DNA from: UBA5336 sp964625835
Lineage (GTDB): Bacteria; Pseudomonadota; Alphaproteobacteria; Caulobacterales; Hyphomonadaceae
NCBI GenBank assembly: GCA_964625835.1
Contig: CAZVES010000131.1
Location: 1-6,767 of the forward strand
Direction: 5' to 3'
Length of the DNA: 6,767 bases
Positions 5,548-6,767 of the stretch are shown one piece after another. The notes beneath the pieces were generated by a model. It was given only the letters and a program-made list of their open reading frames with translations. It searched no databases and had not been told where the DNA came from. Every line of letters starts with the position of its first letter. Position 1 is the first letter of the stretch. The position numbers and the translations under genes are program-made.

Positions 5548-6297
5548 ATGGACCGTTCAGCATTGAAATTAGTAGATTTTTCCAAGGTTGGGCGCGGCGC
5601 TGCGGACAGTGGCGCCGGGTTTCCATACGGGCTGGCCAAGGCGGGGGTTCACGAAGTTTGTGCACGCCGCCATGGCGATGGACCTGTAGCGGCCGGTTTT
5701 GCACTGGCCGCGGGACAGTTCGCTGGCCTTGACGGCGCGGTCGCCTGGATTCGCCTGGCGCGGGAGGCCCTGTCCCACGGTGCGGTCCACGGGCACGGGC
5801 TGGCCGGGTTCGGTGTCTTGCCGGGGCGGTGCCTCGACATTGCGGTGCGCAAACCGGCCGAATTGCTCTGGGCCTGCGAGGAGGCCGTGATGTCCTCGGC
5901 CGTCGCCTGTGTCGTGGCCGAATGCCGCGACCTGGATTTCACGTCCAGCCGCCGCCTGACCCTGGTCAGCCAGGCACGCGGCACGCCCGTCATCCTGCTC
6001 ATGCCCCACACCCGGGAGGGAGCCACGGCGGCCGCCGGGCGCTGGCGCGTCGCCGCGCGACCCTCAGCGTCCAACCGGCTCAATCCGCGCGGGCTGGGGC
6101 GTGCGCGCTGGGAGGCGGAATTGGAGCGCTCGCGCACGGCTCCCGGCGCGACGGGGCAGCGTTACCTTATGGAGTTCGACAATGAGACGTTTTCTCTGCA
6201 TCTGGTTGGCCGACTGGGCGCTGGACAGGCTGCGCCGCACCCGCCTGACCCGGCCACCGCCGGCTCGCACGAAGCCGGGCTCCGCCAGGCGGGCTAG
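5548..6297 (+). CDS. imuA: ImuA, SOS mutasome accessory protein (RecA-like)
   Basis: A 249-residue protein of the ImuA/ImuA' family, which with ImuB and DnaE2 performs error-prone lesion bypass after DNA damage. KAGVHEV (31-37) corresponds to the conserved LHEV motif near the N terminus. AAGFALAAG (48-56) and VAWIRL (65-70) follow; HGLAGFGVLPGRCLDIAVRK (83-102) and LLWACEEAVMSSAVACVVAE (106-125) fit the RecA-like core. DFTSSRRLTLVSQARGTPVILL (130-151) and AAAGRWRVAARPS (161-173) are highly typical. No Walker A P-loop is visible, as in other ImuA proteins. An ATG at 5518 is in frame but overlaps the LexA box and promoter; AGAGG 5 nt before 5548 supports the later start. The final 38 or so codons overlap imuB in another frame, and the last 20 residues look unstructured. 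Confidence 0.88.
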   Translation: MDRSALKLVDFSKVGRGAADSGAGFPYGLAKAGVHEVCARRHGDGPVAAGFALAAGQFAGLDGAVAWIRLAREALSHGAVHGHGLAGFGVLPGRCLDIAVRKPAELLWACEEAVMSSAVACVVAECRDLDFTSSRRLTLVSQARGTPVILLMPHTREGATAAAGRWRVAARPSASNRLNPRGLGRARWEAELERSRTAPGATGQRYLMEFDNETFSLHLVGRLGAGQAAPHPPDPATAGSHEAGLRQAG

Positions 6298-6767
6298 GGG
6301 CCAGCGCCCCTTCGCACTGGTGGATGCGGGCGCCGGTGGAATGCGCATTGTGGCGGCCAATGGCGCCGCTCAAGCGCGCGGCGTGGAGGCGGGGCTCACC
6401 TTGTCGGATGCCTGCGCGCGGGCGCCCGGCCTCGCCAGCGAACCGATCGACCGGGAAAGCGACCGCGCCGCACACCTGGCATTGACGCGCTGGATGACGC
6501 GTTACTCGCCCCTGGTCAGCCCGATGCAGGGCGACCTTACGGGCATCTGGCTGGAGACCACCGGGTGTGACCACTTGTTTGGCGGCGAGCGGGCCATGGC
6601 CGAAGACATCTCCCGGCGCCTGTCCGGGTTCGGTTTCAGCCACTCCATCGCCATGGCCCCGACGCCGGGCGCGGCGGCGGCACTGGCGCTGGCGGCCCCG
6701 GCATCACCGCAAATTGTCAGTGAGGACGCGCTCCGCGATGCTCTTTCGCCCCTTCCCGTGGCCACGC
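6182..6767 (+). CDS. imuB: ImuB, Y-family polymerase-like mutasome protein, cut by the right window edge
   Basis: The first 195 residues of a protein that runs off the window. RRFLCIWLADWALDRLRR (2-19) is the family N terminus, FALVDAGAGGMRIVAANGAA (44-63) and GVEAGLTLSDACARAPGL (67-84) follow, and GIWLETTGCDHLFGGE (121-136) is a strong ImuB hallmark. The acidic residues a Y-family polymerase uses for catalysis (as in FYA and SIDE motifs of DinB) are not found at the equivalent places, in line with ImuB being a non-catalytic hub that binds the beta clamp, ImuA and DnaE2. GGAG (6171-6174) lies 7 nt before the ATG, supporting this start even though it is inside imuA, which gives a 116-bp overlap and implies translational coupling. 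Codons 20-43 form a Pro/Arg-rich linker. It should share the LexA-controlled transcript; dnaE2 would be expected downstream. Confidence 0.88.
   Translation, partial: MRRFLCIWLADWALDRLRRTRLTRPPPARTKPGSARRARGQRPFALVDAGAGGMRIVAANGAAQARGVEAGLTLSDACARAPGLASEPIDRESDRAAHLALTRWMTRYSPLVSPMQGDLTGIWLETTGCDHLFGGERAMAEDISRRLSGFGFSHSIAMAPTPGAAAALALAAPASPQIVSEDALRDALSPLPVAT

Noticed and set aside
6182..6767. ImuB as an active Y-family DNA polymerase
   Set aside because: The catalytic acidic motifs are not found in the visible part, and the sequence matches ImuB hallmarks, so a structural role is favoured.

Overview
The window looks like a chromosomal segment of a high-GC alphaproteobacterium. The best guess is a marine stalked or budding lineage (Maricaulales, Hyphomonadaceae or Caulobacterales), because three markers coincide: a LexA operator of the alphaproteobacterial type (GAAC-N7-GAAC), the imuA-imuB mutasome cassette it controls, and a short NifU-like scaffold protein close to yidD. 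The taxonomic level below class is inference.

Region 1 (1-2423) is nucleotide-sugar metabolism. The extreme left holds the edge of an IS5-family transposase remnant on the minus strand, directly after the 3' end of galE (UDP-glucose 4-epimerase, minus strand). A 197-bp divergent promoter region separates galE from a plus-strand UDP-glucuronate 4-epimerase. Together the two epimerases would supply UDP-galactose and UDP-galacturonate for surface polysaccharide.

Region 2 (2424-3494) holds one plus-strand outer-membrane beta-barrel protein with a clear signal peptide, followed by a strong GC-rich hairpin that probably ends its transcription.

Region 3 (3495-5432) is mostly minus-strand: a conserved-looking hypothetical protein, a two-cysteine NifU/IscU-like Fe-S scaffold, and YidD (membrane protein insertion efficiency factor). 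A plus-strand gene for a three-helix membrane protein of unknown function sits between the scaffold and yidD and overlaps the 3' end of the scaffold gene by 11 bp.

Region 4 (5433-6767) is the SOS mutagenesis cassette. A near-consensus sigma70 promoter has a perfect LexA box on its -10 element and drives imuA, which overlaps imuB by 116 bp. imuB runs off the right end. dnaE2, the usual third member, would be expected just outside the window.

I see no CRISPR array, tRNA, rRNA or phage module. Most of the window is ordinary housekeeping and accessory content. The points worth a second look are the compact imuA promoter/operator, the inserted membrane-protein gene, the two hairpins that span stop codons, and the unrecognised gene sharing a control region with imuA. 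I do not see evidence for a wholly new system.
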